The notes beneath the pieces are model-generated. The model did no database searches. It was not told the origin of the DNA and saw nothing but the letters and a program-made list of their open reading frames with translations. 64,000 nucleotides of DNA. Source: Balanoglossus misakiensis (taxonomy: Eukaryota; Hemichordata). Each line of letters opens with the position of its first letter. Position 1 is the stretch's first letter. Positions 63,519 through 64,000 of the stretch are shown piece after piece. The stretch spans positions 2,046,001-2,110,000 of the forward strand of contig CM082586.2 of NCBI GenBank assembly GCA_040954595.2, read 5' to 3'. The translations under genes were made by a program, and so were the position numbers.

Positions 63519-64000
63519 TTATAACTTTCCGACACATTCCGAAAGGACCTTCGTCTGAGCATTCAGGATATTGAAGAGATGGCTCAGTGTTATATCTTCC
63601 GCGGGCGCAGCTTCGTGTTTCATGTAATACTTCGGATCACCTTTGTAGATTCCCAAACGAAAATGGCCGCCGTAGAGAGGCTTCTGCAGCTGTGTATCTC
63701 TGCTGAATTCAGTAGGACCAACAGAAGAAGCAGACGATGGTCTGCCTCTATGTACTCCGCCTGCATGTGTATACCCTCTGGGCGCGTCGTAGTATTTATC
63801 GGCTGTCGTTTGACGGCGAGATTCCGTGCGTGTGGTATCTGAAATCCTGTCGGCATCATATCGTGATGTTGTTGGGTGCCTTGGGGGTTTGGTGTCGAGG
63901 GTGTCGTAAGATCTTGCCGTAGACTCGTATCTCTTACGGGTGCTTGTCGTTGGTGTTGGCATAGGTGCAAATGTTACCTTAGATTTGCTTGCCTTGGCTG
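63519..64000 (-). CDS. C-terminal exon of an unrecognised protein, partial
   Basis: A minus-strand frame is open from the right edge (AKASKSKVTFAPMPTPT) to a TAA at 63521..63519, giving about 159 residues. The first two thirds are low in complexity: basic, Thr/Arg/Tyr-rich and probably disordered (STRKRYESTARSYDTLDTK, HRGRPSSASSVGPTEF). The end is more ordered: PLYGGHFRLGIYKGDPKYYM, then a helix-like LSHLFNILNAQTKVLSECVG. The composition suggests a cytoskeletal or ciliary accessory protein, but no family was recognised. The internal ATG at 63962 need not be the start; the gene continues to the right. Confidence 0.6.
   Translation of the reverse strand, partial: AKASKSKVTFAPMPTPTTSTRKRYESTARSYDTLDTKPPRHPTTSRYDADRISDTTRTESRRQTTADKYYDAPRGYTHAGGVHRGRPSSASSVGPTEFSRDTQLQKPLYGGHFRLGIYKGDPKYYMKHEAAPAEDITLSHLFNILNAQTKVLSECVGKL

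Overview
The window is animal nuclear DNA: compact multi-exon genes on both strands, GT-AG introns of roughly 0.1-2.5 kb, abundant microsatellites, a cytosolic ribosomal protein gene, and chordate-like gene content (RDM1, GASK1, a C2B-type RIM, an atypical IkB, an anion-type Cys-loop receptor). An invertebrate deuterostome such as a lancelet or acorn worm fits best. That is inferred from gene content; the species cannot be read from the sequence. Exon boundaries were assigned by hand from splice signals, reading phase and remembered family features. Every phase in the listed models closes, but none was tested against transcripts.

Layout, left to right. 0-5 kb: the 5' exons of RDM1 (minus, running off the left edge) and an SLC32/VIAAT-like amino acid transporter (minus). 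4.8-9.5 kb: no recognisable gene. 9.5-17.4 kb: a prokaryote-flavoured Na+-dependent (NSS/SLC6-fold) transporter (plus), convergent with ribosomal protein P0 (minus). 18.9-23.5 kb: an RDH-like short-chain dehydrogenase and a GASK1-like Golgi protein (plus). 24.1-26.9 kb: a minimal C2B-only RIM-like protein (minus). 28.5-31 kb: a secreted tandem-duplicated expansin-like protein (plus). 31.4-36.4 kb: a C-type lectin + PAN protein with a probable GPI anchor, and two unrecognised proteins (all minus). 37.5-51 kb: a ten-exon SH2 protein with a Cbl-TKB-like arrangement (plus), whose 8.5-kb intron holds a complete atypical IkB-like gene on the other strand. 52.7-60.4 kb: a Cys-loop (glycine/GABA receptor-type) chloride-channel-like subunit (plus). 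60.4-63.5 kb: repeats and no gene seen. 63.5-64 kb: the last coding exon of an unrecognised minus-strand gene.

The genes are functionally diverse and do not form an operon-like system. Two loose themes occur: synaptic or transport proteins (VIAAT-like, NSS-like, RIM-like, Cys-loop receptor) and innate-immunity-type signalling or recognition proteins (SH2 adaptor, atypical IkB, lectin-PAN). The most notable observations are the two-module expansin in an animal, in which only the second module keeps the key aspartate; the SH2 gene with a nested antisense IkB gene; a perfect 57-bp duplication of the receptor's signal-peptide exon inside its own third intron; and a GC-AG intron in the transporter.
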